DNA from: Pseudanabaena minima
Lineage (GTDB): Bacteria > Cyanobacteriota > Cyanobacteriia > Pseudanabaenales > Pseudanabaenaceae
NCBI RefSeq assembly: GCF_051131155.1
Contig: NZ_CP159508.1
Span: forward strand, 4,774,001-4,838,000
Length of the DNA: 64,000 bases
Reading direction: 5' to 3'
This document shows positions 42,267 through 52,678 of the stretch, in pieces (position 1 is the stretch's first letter; every line of letters starts with the position of its first letter). Position numbers and translations under genes: made by a program. Below the pieces are notes generated by a model. It was not told the origin of the DNA and searched no databases. It saw only the letters and a list, made by a program, of their open reading frames with translations.

Positions 42267-45200
42267 ATGACTAATAACAGCCCCATAAGTTACCCAAGAT
42301 TAATGTCATTGATTGCCCAAGAGGCACTGATGATCTCATCAATGGCTAATGCTAAGCAAGCGATCGCCATGATGGGGGAACATGCTTCAAGTTATGTGCT
42401 GGTGATGGAGGGATTAGATGAAGATGATGAGCATCCGACTTTAGCTGGCATTTTAACTGCGCGAGATGTGGTTCGCCTGAGTATGCAGTCTGATGACTTA
42501 GCGCAATTGTCTATTCAGGAAGTGATGAGCCACCCTGTGGTTACCATCCAAAAATCGACAATCGATAATATTAACGCCACTCTAAACTTATTTCGGCAAT
42601 ATCACATTGGTCATTTGCCAGTGCTAGATGGCGATCGCCTCATTGGTTTGTTATCCAAAGATGCCTTGACAGAAATATTGGCGCAGACAGCTTTAAATAC
42701 TAGTAATAGCGAACAGAAAATTATTAATGAGCAACGTTATCGCGCCTTGATGGATGGAGCTAGTGATGCAATATTGCTGGCAAATCCTCAAGGCAACTTG
42801 ATCGAAGCCAATTATAAAGCCGAAGAACTCTTGGGCTATAGCCGCGATGATCTGAAGAGTTTACATGTATCGCAAATACATCCGCCCGAAGCCATTGCAG
42901 GAGTGCAAAATCATTTCAAAAATGCTATGCAAAATAATTTTGCTTCAGCAATGGAAAGTCTTGTACTACGGAAAGATGGTAATCAGATTCCTGTAGAAAT
43001 TACAGCCAGTTGTATTGAATTAGATGGGGAAAGGATCGTGCAGGGAATCTTTAGAGATATTCGCGATCGCAAGCAAGCTGAAATTGCTCTATGGAAAGCC
43101 AATCAAGAATTAAATTATCACATCGAAAATTCTCCTCTCGCCACCATAATTTGGGATCAAGAGTTTCGAGCTAGTCGTTGGTCAGCTCGTGCCGAAGAAG
43201 TTTTTGGATGGAAATCTGATGAAGTCCTAGGTAAGACTTTCTTTGACTGGAAATTTATATATGAGCCTGACATTCCTTCTGTCCAAGCAGTTGCAGCCCA
43301 AATCCTAAAAGATGGCAAGGCTAGTTGCCATAACCGTAACTATCGTAAAGATGGCTCGATTATCTATTGTGATTGGTACAATTCAGTTTTACTAGATGAG
43401 GCGGGCAATCTTGTATCTATGACTTCTTTAGTACAAGATGTCAGCGAACGCAAACGTACTGAAGCAGCTTTGTTCGACACTAAAAAAAGATATCAGGCTT
43501 TGTTTAACCATAAAACAGATGCTGTATTTGTCAATAGCTTTACTGACACAGGCGAATTCAGTGCCTTTATCGAAGTCAATGAAACAGCCTGCGAGAGTTT
43601 GGGATATAGTCGAGAAGAGCTGTTAACATTGACCCCTAGCGATATTATCCCTAATGACTTTTTCTGTGATAGATCCGCTATAGAAAAACTCCGCACTCAA
43701 AAATATGCTTCTAGTGAGATTTTACACCAGACTAAAGATGGCAAGATTTTCCCTGTAGAACTGAGCTTAGTTGAATTAGAGGATAATGAAGGCAAGCCTT
43801 TGGTAATTGCTTCTACTCGTAATATTAGCGATCGCAAGCAAGCAGAAAAGGCTCTCCAAGAAAGTCAGCATTTTATTCAGAAAATCGCTGATGCATCACC
43901 AAATGTCCTCTATTTGTACGATATCCAAAAACACCAAAATATCTACTCCAATCGTGAAGTTTTCTCGACCTTGGGTTACTTACCTGATGAAATTAAAGAG
44001 TTAGGAGATAACTTTGCTCTCAAATTAATGCATCCTGACGATCTCAAATCGGTTTATCCAGTTTACTATGACCAAATATGCATGGCTCAGGATGGAGAGA
44101 TTATTGAAAGTGAATATCGAATGAGACATGCTAATGGGGAATGGCATTGGCTATATAGTCGAGATTCAGTTTTTAGTCGCGATGAGAATGGGCTAGTTAA
44201 GCAAATCATTGGTACGGCTCAGGATATTACAGAACGTAAGCATTTGGAACAAACCCAAAAGCGTTTGATTGCGATTTTAGAAGCTTCGACTGATTACATC
44301 AGTATGTCAGATGCGAAAGGCAATATCTTTTGGAAAAATGCTGAGTTAAAGCGCCTGTGTGGTATTGATCCTCATGAAGATGTGCTGCAATTTAGACTGG
44401 TTAATTGCCATCCTCAATGGGCTGTTGATTTGATCGAGCAGCAGGCTATTCCGAGTGCGATCGCTAATGGAAGCTGGCTTGGTGAAACTGCGTTGCTAGA
44501 TGCGGAAGGTCGCGAAATTCTAGTATCACAATTGCTGCTTGTCCATAAATCGTCACAGGGAGAGATCGAGTTTTTCTCTAGCATCATGCGTGACATGCGA
44601 GTTTATAAAGAATATGAGCAGCAACTAGAGCGAACAAATGCTAATCTAATCCGCGCTACTAGTCTCAAAGATGAATTTCTGGCTAGCATGAGTCACGAAC
44701 TCCGCACTCCTCTCAACGCTATTTTAGGTATGGCGGAAGGATTGCAAGATGGCATTTTTGGCAATGTCAATGAGCAGCAACTTAGAGCATTACAAACCAT
44801 TGAGCGCAGTGGTACTCACTTGCTAGAACTAATTAACGACATTCTGGATGTCTCTAAAATTGAAGCAGGGCAGATTACTTTAGACTATGCATGTACTAAT
44901 GTAGCTGCTCTCTGTCAATCTAGCATTGCCTTTGTCAAGCAGCAAGCTCTACAAAAACACATTCAGCTTGATGATAGACTTTCTCGAAATCTACCTGATA
45001 TATGTGTCGATGAAAGACGAATTCGCCAAGTCTTGATTAATCTACTCAATAATGCTGTCAAATTTACTTCAGAAGGAGGGCGAATTACCCTCGAAGTTAC
45101 CCAGCTTTCTCTCAATCCAGATCCTAAAGAGGCTAGTACTAGAAACTTCTTGCGAATTGCTGTAATTGATACTGGTATAGGTATCGCACATGAAAACATC

Positions 45201-45839
45201 CCTAAACTATTTCAGCCCTTTGTCCAAATTGATAGTGCTTTAAATCGGAAGTATACAGGTACAGGATTAGGATTGTCGCTCGTAAAGCGCGTAGTGGAAT
45301 TACATGGAGGTAAGGTGGGGCTGACGAGCGAGTTAGGAGTTGGAAGTTGTTTCATGATCGATCTGCCCTATGTCTCTTCTTCTACTCAACTAGCTTCAGA
45401 TCAAGATGGAACTCTCAGCATTGCGTCACTGGACAATGCGATCGCTAATACAACTGACGACTTAATTGCACCTTTACCTTTAGTCTTGCTAGCAGAAGAT
45501 AACGAAGCCAATATAAATACGATCTCTAGTTACTTAATTGCGAAGGGCTATCGTATGGTCTTCGCAAAGAATGGTCAAGAGGCGATCGCCTTAGCAAAAT
45601 CTCATCAGCCCGACATAATTTTGATGGATATTCAAATGCCGATTATGGACGGGCTAGAAGCAACTCAACAAATTCGCCTTGAACCAGATTTGGCTGAGGT
45701 TCCGATTATTGCCCTGACGGCTTTGGCAATGACAGGCGATCGCGAAAAGTGTTTAAAGGCTGGAGCCAATGAATATCTGCCAAAACCTGTCAAACTAAAA
45801 GCATTATCTCAAATGATTCAAACTTTTTTGGCTCACTAG
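42267..45839 (+). CDS. CBS-(PAS)5 hybrid histidine kinase with receiver
   Basis: 1190 residues. CBS pair at about 15-145, five PAS units (about 152-270, 280-400, 405-530, 535-665, 670-790), HisKA (ASMSHELRTPLNAILGMAEGLQDGIFG), HATPase (GTGLGLSLVKRVVELHGG) and a REC of about 120 residues (LAEDNEANI, MDIQMPIMDGLEA, PKPVKLKAL). The PAS pair before HisKA (SPNVLYLYD..., then ILEASTDYIS...) is close to that of the preceding gene, as is the kinase core. 15 bp separates its stop from the next ATG, so these two are likely co-transcribed. Confidence 0.93.
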   Translation: MTNNSPISYPRLMSLIAQEALMISSMANAKQAIAMMGEHASSYVLVMEGLDEDDEHPTLAGILTARDVVRLSMQSDDLAQLSIQEVMSHPVVTIQKSTIDNINATLNLFRQYHIGHLPVLDGDRLIGLLSKDALTEILAQTALNTSNSEQKIINEQRYRALMDGASDAILLANPQGNLIEANYKAEELLGYSRDDLKSLHVSQIHPPEAIAGVQNHFKNAMQNNFASAMESLVLRKDGNQIPVEITASCIELDGERIVQGIFRDIRDRKQAEIALWKANQELNYHIENSPLATIIWDQEFRASRWSARAEEVFGWKSDEVLGKTFFDWKFIYEPDIPSVQAVAAQILKDGKASCHNRNYRKDGSIIYCDWYNSVLLDEAGNLVSMTSLVQDVSERKRTEAALFDTKKRYQALFNHKTDAVFVNSFTDTGEFSAFIEVNETACESLGYSREELLTLTPSDIIPNDFFCDRSAIEKLRTQKYASSEILHQTKDGKIFPVELSLVELEDNEGKPLVIASTRNISDRKQAEKALQESQHFIQKIADASPNVLYLYDIQKHQNIYSNREVFSTLGYLPDEIKELGDNFALKLMHPDDLKSVYPVYYDQICMAQDGEIIESEYRMRHANGEWHWLYSRDSVFSRDENGLVKQIIGTAQDITERKHLEQTQKRLIAILEASTDYISMSDAKGNIFWKNAELKRLCGIDPHEDVLQFRLVNCHPQWAVDLIEQQAIPSAIANGSWLGETALLDAEGREILVSQLLLVHKSSQGEIEFFSSIMRDMRVYKEYEQQLERTNANLIRATSLKDEFLASMSHELRTPLNAILGMAEGLQDGIFGNVNEQQLRALQTIERSGTHLLELINDILDVSKIEAGQITLDYACTNVAALCQSSIAFVKQQALQKHIQLDDRLSRNLPDICVDERRIRQVLINLLNNAVKFTSEGGRITLEVTQLSLNPDPKEASTRNFLRIAVIDTGIGIAHENIPKLFQPFVQIDSALNRKYTGTGLGLSLVKRVVELHGGKVGLTSELGVGSCFMIDLPYVSSSTQLASDQDGTLSIASLDNAIANTTDDLIAPLPLVLLAEDNEANINTISSYLIAKGYRMVFAKNGQEAIALAKSHQPDIILMDIQMPIMDGLEATQQIRLEPDLAEVPIIALTALAMTGDREKCLKAGANEYLPKPVKLKALSQMIQTFLAH

Positions 45840-45854
45840 TGGAGTTACCTATAA

Positions 45855-48800
45855 ATGAACTTTTTGCCTAGAGATATCCTATCCGCAGTCTCGCACAATC
45901 CTCTGATCGTTGCGCCAGAGCTAAATGTGATCGAAGCGATCGCGCTGATGGATAAAAATGTCTCTAGCTATGTGCTAGTGTGCCGAGAGAATCCTACTCA
46001 GATTATGGGAATACTTACAGAGCGAGATATTATTCGCCTTAACTCCCAACGATTAGCATTAGACCAATTAGTCGTTCGGGCTGTGATGACTCATCCAGTT
46101 ATGACGATTCAAGAGTCAGAACTTACTGATATCAATGCTGTCATGACGCTATTTCAAGAGCATTCTCTGCGGCATTTACCTGTACTAGATGGAGATCGCT
46201 TAGTAGGTCTGCTAGAAAAAGAGAACTTAACTGAGCTATTAGCTGGGCAAGTTCAAGCATTTGCTAAAAAAACGATCGCCCAAACACAGAATCATTTAGA
46301 AATAGACAATCACCAAGCAGAAGATGCTAAGTTTTGGGCTAGTGAACAACGTTCGCTAAAATTATTTGATGCTCTTCCTAAAATATCAGTACAGGGCTAT
46401 AGCCGTAATCGCCAAGTAATTTATTGGAATAAAGCAAGTGAGAAAATCTATGGCTATACTGCTGATGAAGCCATCGGGCAGAATCTGGAGAACCTGATTA
46501 TTCCTCCAGCAATGCGTCAAGGTGTCATTAATTTGATAGAGGCTTGGGTAAATGGGGGAGAGCCTATTCCTGCTAGTGAGTTAACCCTAATGGCGAAAGA
46601 TGGATCTAATGTGTATGTCTACTCTAGCCATGTTTTATTGAATAATTCAAGGAACGAGCCAGAACTATACTGCATCGATATTGACTTGAGTGAGCATCGG
46701 CAAGCTGAATCGGCACTCAAGCATAGTGAAGCCCAAAGTCGAGCAATTTTAGAGGCTATTCCCGATCTTATGTTTCGGGTGGGGGATGATGGCATTTATC
46801 GCGGATTTATTACGGCAAATCGAGATTTTGGAATATTACCGTCGGATTCCGATCCCACTGGTCAATCAATGGCAGAGCTGATGCCAGAAGCGATCGCTAA
46901 TCAACAGTATTACTATATGCAACAAGCCTTGCTGACGGGGGAGTTACAGGTATATGAGCAGCAAATCCAAATTGACGATCGCATACAAGATGAAGAGGTT
47001 AGAGTCATCAAAAGTGGTGACGATGAGGTGCTATTTATAATCCGTAATATTAGCGATCACAAGCAAGCCGAAGCCGCCCTTAAACAAAGTGAATTTCAAA
47101 ATCGAGCAGTTTTAGCTGCTATTCCCGATCTTCTGTTTCGGATGGGTTCTGATGGTCTTTATCGCGGGATTATTACGGACTATCGTGACTTTAATGTATT
47201 GTCGCCGACATCAGACCCCACGGGGCGCTCTATGACAGATTTGCTGCCCACCGAGGTTGCTGAACGACATTTTTACTATATGCAGCAAGCCTTGCAGACT
47301 GAGGAATTGCAGATATATGAACAACAAATTCAAGTAGGTGATCGCCTCCAAGATGAAGAAGTCAGAGTCTTCAAAATTGACGATAATGAAGTGCTATTTA
47401 TGATCCGCAATATTAGTGATCGCAAGCAGGCGGAAGCAGCGCTCAAACAAAGCGAAATGACTAATCGCACGATTATTGAGACAATACCTGATCTCCTAAT
47501 TCAAATGGATATAGAGGGACGATATCTCAGCATGTTTGCGGGTAGTGGTGTGAGGATTGTCAATCCTCCTGCCTCGCCTGACCAGCCAGAAGTCTACGAT
47601 GTCTTGCCAGCCGATTTAGCGGAACAACGGTTGTATTATGCCAAACAAGCGATCGAGACTGGGCTATTACAGGTATATGAGCAGATTCTTACCGTTGAAA
47701 ATGAACAATGTTACGAAGAAGTACGTATTGCCCGCCTCAATGATCAAGAAGTACTGATCATTATTCGAGATATTACGGATGCTAAACAGGCTGAATTTAA
47801 GCGATTGCAAAATGAAGAACTGATCCGTGTAACTCGGCTTAAGGATGAATTTCTCGCTAACATGAGCCATGAACTCCGTACACCTCTTAATGCCATTCTT
47901 GGTATGACCGAAGCAATTCTCGAACAGGTTTTTGGAGACATTAATGAACAACAGATTAAAGCATTACAGACTATTGAGAACAGTGGTTCCCATTTGCTAG
48001 AGTTGATTAATGATATTCTGGATGTTGCGAAGATAGAATCTGGTCAAATAGAATTGGATTGCCACCCTACAGCCGTAATTCCACTCTGTCAATCCAGTCT
48101 TGCGTTTGTCAGACAGCAGGCGATCGCCAAACACATTCAGATCAAGACTCAATGGCAAAATAATCTGCCTGATCTACTAGTCGATGAACGACGAATGCGC
48201 CAAGTCTTGATCAACCTACTGAATAATGCTGTCAAATTTACTGCGGATGGTGGACAAATTAGTTTAGAAGTCACTCTCACCTCACAGGAAGATACTCTTT
48301 TAGGGATGGGGAAGTATTTGCAAATTGCGATCACGGATACAGGGATTGGTATATCACCAGAAAATATCCATAAACTATTTCAGCCCTTTATTCAAATCGA
48401 TAGCGCCCTTAACCGCAAATATCAAGGCACAGGCTTGGGACTCGCCTTGGTGAAACGTATTGTTGAGCTTCATGGCGGTACTGTAGGTTTAAGGAGTGAA
48501 TTGGGAGTAGGTAGTTGCTTTACAGTCGCTATTCCCTGTGCTGATTTTGTACCAACTGCTTCTGAACTAGAAATCCAGAATGATCTAAGACATGAATCTA
48601 GTCAAACAAATCGTGGTAAACATGCCTCGATCTTGTTAGCTGAAGATAATGAAACCAATATTGAGATGATTTCTGCCTATTTAGAAGCCTGCGGCTATGA
48701 TCTTCTCTTCGCAAAAAATGGACTCGAGGCGATCGCTACTGCCCAAAAAGAGCAACCTGATTTGATTTTGATGGATATTCAAATGCCCGAAATGGATGGT

Positions 48801-48989
48801 CTCGAGGCTATTCAGAAGATTCGCCAGATTCCCAGTTTAGTTAATGTCCCTATTATTGCACTGACAGCATTAGCCATGACTGGCGATCGCGATCGTTGTA
48901 TTGCGGCAGGAGCTAATGATTATTGTAGTAAGCCTATTCGCCTCAAAGAACTAACCCAAATGATGGAAAATCTATTAGTGGAAGGCTGA
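45855..48989 (+). CDS. CBS-PAS hybrid histidine kinase with triplicated PAS module and receiver
   Basis: 1044 residues. CBS pair about 10-135, one PAS about 165-285, then three consecutive units of about 121 residues. They start near 46721, 47083 and 47449, each with AI..IPDL.FR, EQQIQ..DR, EEVRV and a C-terminal I..ISDRKQAE-like joint; the third is the most diverged. HisKA with ANMSHELRTPLNAILGMTEAILEQVFG, HATPase and REC (LAEDNETNI, MDIQMPEMDGLEA) follow. Input is unknown. The repeats argue for recent internal duplication. Confidence 0.93.
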   Translation: MNFLPRDILSAVSHNPLIVAPELNVIEAIALMDKNVSSYVLVCRENPTQIMGILTERDIIRLNSQRLALDQLVVRAVMTHPVMTIQESELTDINAVMTLFQEHSLRHLPVLDGDRLVGLLEKENLTELLAGQVQAFAKKTIAQTQNHLEIDNHQAEDAKFWASEQRSLKLFDALPKISVQGYSRNRQVIYWNKASEKIYGYTADEAIGQNLENLIIPPAMRQGVINLIEAWVNGGEPIPASELTLMAKDGSNVYVYSSHVLLNNSRNEPELYCIDIDLSEHRQAESALKHSEAQSRAILEAIPDLMFRVGDDGIYRGFITANRDFGILPSDSDPTGQSMAELMPEAIANQQYYYMQQALLTGELQVYEQQIQIDDRIQDEEVRVIKSGDDEVLFIIRNISDHKQAEAALKQSEFQNRAVLAAIPDLLFRMGSDGLYRGIITDYRDFNVLSPTSDPTGRSMTDLLPTEVAERHFYYMQQALQTEELQIYEQQIQVGDRLQDEEVRVFKIDDNEVLFMIRNISDRKQAEAALKQSEMTNRTIIETIPDLLIQMDIEGRYLSMFAGSGVRIVNPPASPDQPEVYDVLPADLAEQRLYYAKQAIETGLLQVYEQILTVENEQCYEEVRIARLNDQEVLIIIRDITDAKQAEFKRLQNEELIRVTRLKDEFLANMSHELRTPLNAILGMTEAILEQVFGDINEQQIKALQTIENSGSHLLELINDILDVAKIESGQIELDCHPTAVIPLCQSSLAFVRQQAIAKHIQIKTQWQNNLPDLLVDERRMRQVLINLLNNAVKFTADGGQISLEVTLTSQEDTLLGMGKYLQIAITDTGIGISPENIHKLFQPFIQIDSALNRKYQGTGLGLALVKRIVELHGGTVGLRSELGVGSCFTVAIPCADFVPTASELEIQNDLRHESSQTNRGKHASILLAEDNETNIEMISAYLEACGYDLLFAKNGLEAIATAQKEQPDLILMDIQMPEMDGLEAIQKIRQIPSLVNVPIIALTALAMTGDRDRCIAAGANDYCSKPIRLKELTQMMENLLVEG

Positions 48990-49191
48990 GACTTGGGCTT
49001 GGAGACCAAGCCCCTACCTTTACAAATGTAGGGATTTGGGCTTGGAGACCAAGCCCCTACTTATACAAATATGTAGGGATTTGGTCTCCAAATCCTCTCT
49101 TAAATGTGTTACATGGGACTCTCACCCTCCAGCCACCTCTCCCATCAAGCGGTGGAGTAAAACTAATTTTTTGTTCCCCTCTTCCTTTTTA

Positions 49192-49302
49192 ACGTCAGTT
49201 CGACGAAAGCGAAAAATGGTAAGAATCGCTTAGCGATTCTTACCATTTTTCGCCATTTGCGTCGTGCGAAGCACGACGCAAATGGCGATATCGAACTCAC
49301 GT
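49192..49302. repeat. MITE-like element, TIR ACGTSAGTTCGA, 7-bp target duplication (copy 2)
   Basis: ACGTCAGTTCGA (49192-49203) and TCGAACTCACGT (49291-49302) are inverted with one mismatch. CTTTTTA flanks both sides (49185-49191, 49303-49309). Two hairpins lie inside: 49209-49253 and 49252-49286, the latter around GTGCGAAGCAC. This is the architecture of 5067-5213 with unrelated hairpins. Confidence 0.85.
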
Positions 49303-49392
49303 CTTTTTAGGAGATGGTCTAAGGGTGAGGGTCTTGAAAACTTCAATTGACGGCAGCTATATAAATCCAATATCGCTAAATATACGACTATA

Positions 49393-49467
49393 GGTGCTAA
49401 CGATTATTTGACGAAACCAGTTAAACTTAAATTACTGGTTAACATCATTCAGCAATTCTTGGCGTAA
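49393..49467 (+). pseudogene. Vestigial receiver-domain C-terminus
   Basis: GANDYLTKPVKLKLLVNIIQ.FLA then stop reproduces the last 25 codons of the neighbouring REC domains, including the conserved TKP Lys. No upstream frame survives. It is the stump of a further hybrid kinase lost by deletion. Confidence 0.85.
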
Positions 49468-49480
49468 ACTTTTATCCCAA

Positions 49481-52400
49481 ATGTTTTTAAGTAACAAAAT
49501 AGTTTATGGATACGCGATCGCTTTAGGTATTACCTGCTTAGGTACTGCAACTGGATTGTTATGGGGAAATTACCACCATCAAGAAGTATTACAAAAGAGT
49601 CAAAGCGTATCTCAAGATCGTAAATCTCTAAACACACTTCAATTAGACGTTCTCTATAATCTTCCTAACCAACAACTATATTCTTACCTAAAAGATTTAA
49701 AGAGCCTTCAACAAAAGAATTACCAATTGCTTGAAGCCATTCAAACAACCTTAAGTATAGTGGAAACTCATCTTGCTTCCAGAAAACTCTCGAATATAGA
49801 AGGATTAGAACCATTACTACAGGAGTATAAGGAGTTTCTAAAAACATTTAAGCAAGAATATCAGGATTTGCTCGATCGCTTAGACCAACTCACGTTGTCA
49901 CCTAATGCATCGCCTAAAAATCTCATCGAAGCAGAATTAGAGCTAGTAAAGTTTTTTGAGAGTAAGAATTTTCTTCGTTTTTTTGAGTTTCCTGATCTCC
50001 TACCTCCTTTTGCTCAGATTGTATATCAACGGGAAAGAGAAATTGATTTGGCTCTCAGTCAAGCGAAAGTAGTTCGTCTTCAAATAGGGCTGACTAGTTT
50101 GTTATTGTCAATGGCGATCGCCGCTTTATTTATCAGGTATACTAGCCATGCGATCGCTATAGAACAAGCTCAAAACAACCAAAAGCTCCAAGATCAACTA
50201 ATTGAGCGTCAACAAGCTGAAGCTAAATTACTCAAGAGCGAAACCCATCAACGCGCCATACTGAGTGCGATTCCCGACATGATCATTCGCATGAATCGAG
50301 AAGGCTTCTATTCAGAATTTGTTACCACTCCCAACTTTGTAGTGGTAGGTGTTTTAAAAGATCTTGTAGGAACGCATGTGTCTGATACGCTTCCTGCTGA
50401 TGTTGTCACAAAACGCATGAATTATGTCCAAAGGGTATTTGAAACTAATTCCATGCAGGTATATGAACAAACCATCTTTATTGACGGCAGAGAACAAATC
50501 GAAGAGGTGCGAATTGTTCCCTATAGTGAAAATGAAGTTTTGTTGTTAGTTCGAGATGTTAGTGAACAACATATTGCCATGCGCGAACGTAAACAAGCTG
50601 AACTTGCTTTAGCTGCAAGTGAAGCCAAGAGTCGCGCCATGTTAGCTGCGATTCCCGATCTCATGTTCCGAGTTGGGGCTGATGGAGTTTACCGAGAATT
50701 TGTGACACAAAGTCGTGATTTTGCGATCGCTACTGCCAAGCTTGATCGAGCTGGCATGTCGATGGCGGAAGTATTGCCCGCAGATATTATCGAGCATCAA
50801 TTTTACTATTTACTAAAAGCGTTAGAAACAGGGGAGCTACAGATTTATGAACAACAGGTTCAAGTGGGAGAGCGTTTGATCTATGAAGAGGTTAGAGTCG
50901 TTAAGAGCAGTGATGATGAAGTTCTATTTATGATTCGTGATATTAGCGATCGTAAACAAGCCGAACAGCAATTGCAACAACTTAATCAATTTCTAGAAGC
51001 CAAAGTCGAAGAACGCACATCGGAATTGCAAAAACGAGAAATAGAACTCCAAAAACTGTCAGAACGCCTTGCCCTATCACTAAAATCTGGAGCGATCGGC
51101 ACTTGGGAGTTGGATATTGGGCAAAACACTTTGCGTTGGGACGATCGCATGTATGAACTCTTTGGCATCACAGGACAATCTGAGGTACTGAGAGTCAGTG
51201 AATTAAACCAAAATATAGCCTACGATATTTGGTCTAACGGATTACATCCTGATGATCGGATCTCAACAGAAACATTGATCCAGCAAGCTGTGTTAGGGAA
51301 CGCCGAATATGATACGGAGTTTCGAGTCGTACATCCCGATCGCAGTATCCATTTTATTAAAGCCTATGGGATTGTGGTGCGTGATGATCAAGGTAATCCC
51401 CAGCGCATGATTGGAGTCAATTTTGACATTAGCGATCGCAAACAATCAGAAATGCAATTGCAACAAACCAACGAAGAATTGATCCGTGCAACAAGACTTA
51501 AGGATGAATTTCTCGCTAATATGAGTCATGAACTTCGCACACCACTTAATGCCATACTAGGTATGACCGAGGGCTTACAAGAGCAAGTCTTTGGTGATAT
51601 TAACGAGCGACAGATTAAGGCTCTTCAAACTATTGAGCGTAGTGCCTCTCATTTGTTGGAGCTAATCAACGACATTCTTGATTTAGCCAAAATTGAAGCG
51701 GGGCAAATCAAATTAGACTGTGCTTCCACCTCTATCAGTCATCTCTGTCAATCCAGTGTAGCCTTTGTAAAACAACAGGCCTCGAAAAAACATATTCAAT
51801 TGGATATAAAACTTCAGAGTAATCTGCCGCCGCTATTTATCGATGAACTCCGTATTCGCCAAGTTTTGATTAACCTCCTGAACAATGCTGTTAAATTTAC
51901 GCCAAAGGGAGGACGAGTCACTCTAGAAGTTAAGCTGCCTCTGCATGTAGTTACTAGCGATCTCCCTTCATCACAATACTTACAAATTTCCGTAACTGAT
52001 ACAGGTATTGGCATTTCTCCCGAGAATATCCAGAGATTATTCCAGCCGTTTATCCAAATCGATAGTGCTTTAAATCGACAATACGAAGGGACTGGTTTAG
52101 GGCTTGCCTTAGTGAAGCGAATTGTTGCACTTCATGGTGGTAACGTAGGGCTAACTAGCGAATTGGGCATAGGTAGTTGTTTTACAGTTAATCTACCCTA
52201 TGAATGTTCTTCTGAAATAGTTCTCAATAGTAAACCAGAGACAACTTTATTATTAAATAATCCAATCATCAAAGCAACTAATGGGAAATCGCCTCTAATT
52301 TTGTTAGTAGAAGATAATGAAGCGAATATTCTTACCATTTCTAGCTATTTAGAAGCTAGTGGTTATCGCATCCTCTTAGCAAATAATGGTGAAGAAGCGA

Positions 52401-52678
52401 TCGCCTTGGCAAAATCTCACCAACCAGATCTGATTTTGATGGATATTCAAATGCCTGTAATGGATGGAATTGAGGCAACCCAACAAATTCGTCTTGAACC
52501 TAAATTGGTTTGTACCCCAATTATTGCGATGACAGCATTAGCTATGTCAGGTGATTGCGATCGTTGTCTAGCGGCGGGGGCGAATAAATACCTAAGTAAG
52601 CCCATGAAACTGAGACAATTAGAGAATGTGATTCAAGAGCTTTTAAATGCGAGGGTCGGAATCGATACTGCCACATAA
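49481..52678 (+). CDS. Membrane-anchored PAS hybrid histidine kinase with receiver
   Basis: 1065 residues. TM helix about 5-27, a helical extracytoplasmic segment about 30-195, second TM about 200-220, then PAS units about 255-370 and 385-490, a coiled coil (NQFLEAKVEERTSELQKREI), a PAS_3 unit about 520-650, HisKA with ANMSHELRTPLNAILGMTEGLQEQVFG, HATPase (GTGLGLALVKRIVALHGG) and REC (LVEDNEANI, MDIQMPVMDGIEA, SKPMKLR). It alone in the array has membrane helices and lacks the CBS pair, so it probably reads an external signal. Confidence 0.92.
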   Translation: MFLSNKIVYGYAIALGITCLGTATGLLWGNYHHQEVLQKSQSVSQDRKSLNTLQLDVLYNLPNQQLYSYLKDLKSLQQKNYQLLEAIQTTLSIVETHLASRKLSNIEGLEPLLQEYKEFLKTFKQEYQDLLDRLDQLTLSPNASPKNLIEAELELVKFFESKNFLRFFEFPDLLPPFAQIVYQREREIDLALSQAKVVRLQIGLTSLLLSMAIAALFIRYTSHAIAIEQAQNNQKLQDQLIERQQAEAKLLKSETHQRAILSAIPDMIIRMNREGFYSEFVTTPNFVVVGVLKDLVGTHVSDTLPADVVTKRMNYVQRVFETNSMQVYEQTIFIDGREQIEEVRIVPYSENEVLLLVRDVSEQHIAMRERKQAELALAASEAKSRAMLAAIPDLMFRVGADGVYREFVTQSRDFAIATAKLDRAGMSMAEVLPADIIEHQFYYLLKALETGELQIYEQQVQVGERLIYEEVRVVKSSDDEVLFMIRDISDRKQAEQQLQQLNQFLEAKVEERTSELQKREIELQKLSERLALSLKSGAIGTWELDIGQNTLRWDDRMYELFGITGQSEVLRVSELNQNIAYDIWSNGLHPDDRISTETLIQQAVLGNAEYDTEFRVVHPDRSIHFIKAYGIVVRDDQGNPQRMIGVNFDISDRKQSEMQLQQTNEELIRATRLKDEFLANMSHELRTPLNAILGMTEGLQEQVFGDINERQIKALQTIERSASHLLELINDILDLAKIEAGQIKLDCASTSISHLCQSSVAFVKQQASKKHIQLDIKLQSNLPPLFIDELRIRQVLINLLNNAVKFTPKGGRVTLEVKLPLHVVTSDLPSSQYLQISVTDTGIGISPENIQRLFQPFIQIDSALNRQYEGTGLGLALVKRIVALHGGNVGLTSELGIGSCFTVNLPYECSSEIVLNSKPETTLLLNNPIIKATNGKSPLILLVEDNEANILTISSYLEASGYRILLANNGEEAIALAKSHQPDLILMDIQMPVMDGIEATQQIRLEPKLVCTPIIAMTALAMSGDCDRCLAAGANKYLSKPMKLRQLENVIQELLNARVGIDTAT

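Larger units (their letters stand above)
48990..49480. repeat. 491-bp spacer with repeats and a kinase tail remnant
   Basis: It contains three tandem TTGGAGACCAAGCCCCTAC-type units (49000-49098), the MITE-like element 49192-49302 and the REC remnant 49393-49467. No intact gene. GACGGCAGCTATAT near 49350 is a degraded form of the TGGCGACAGCTAT end motif. Confidence 0.7.

Noticed and set aside
47667..47951. 94-residue minus-strand frame inside the third CBS kinase, and similar frames at 44963, 48149, 51814, 59440
   Set aside because: Antisense shadows of kinase cores; the same ones recur because the kinase cores are paralogs.
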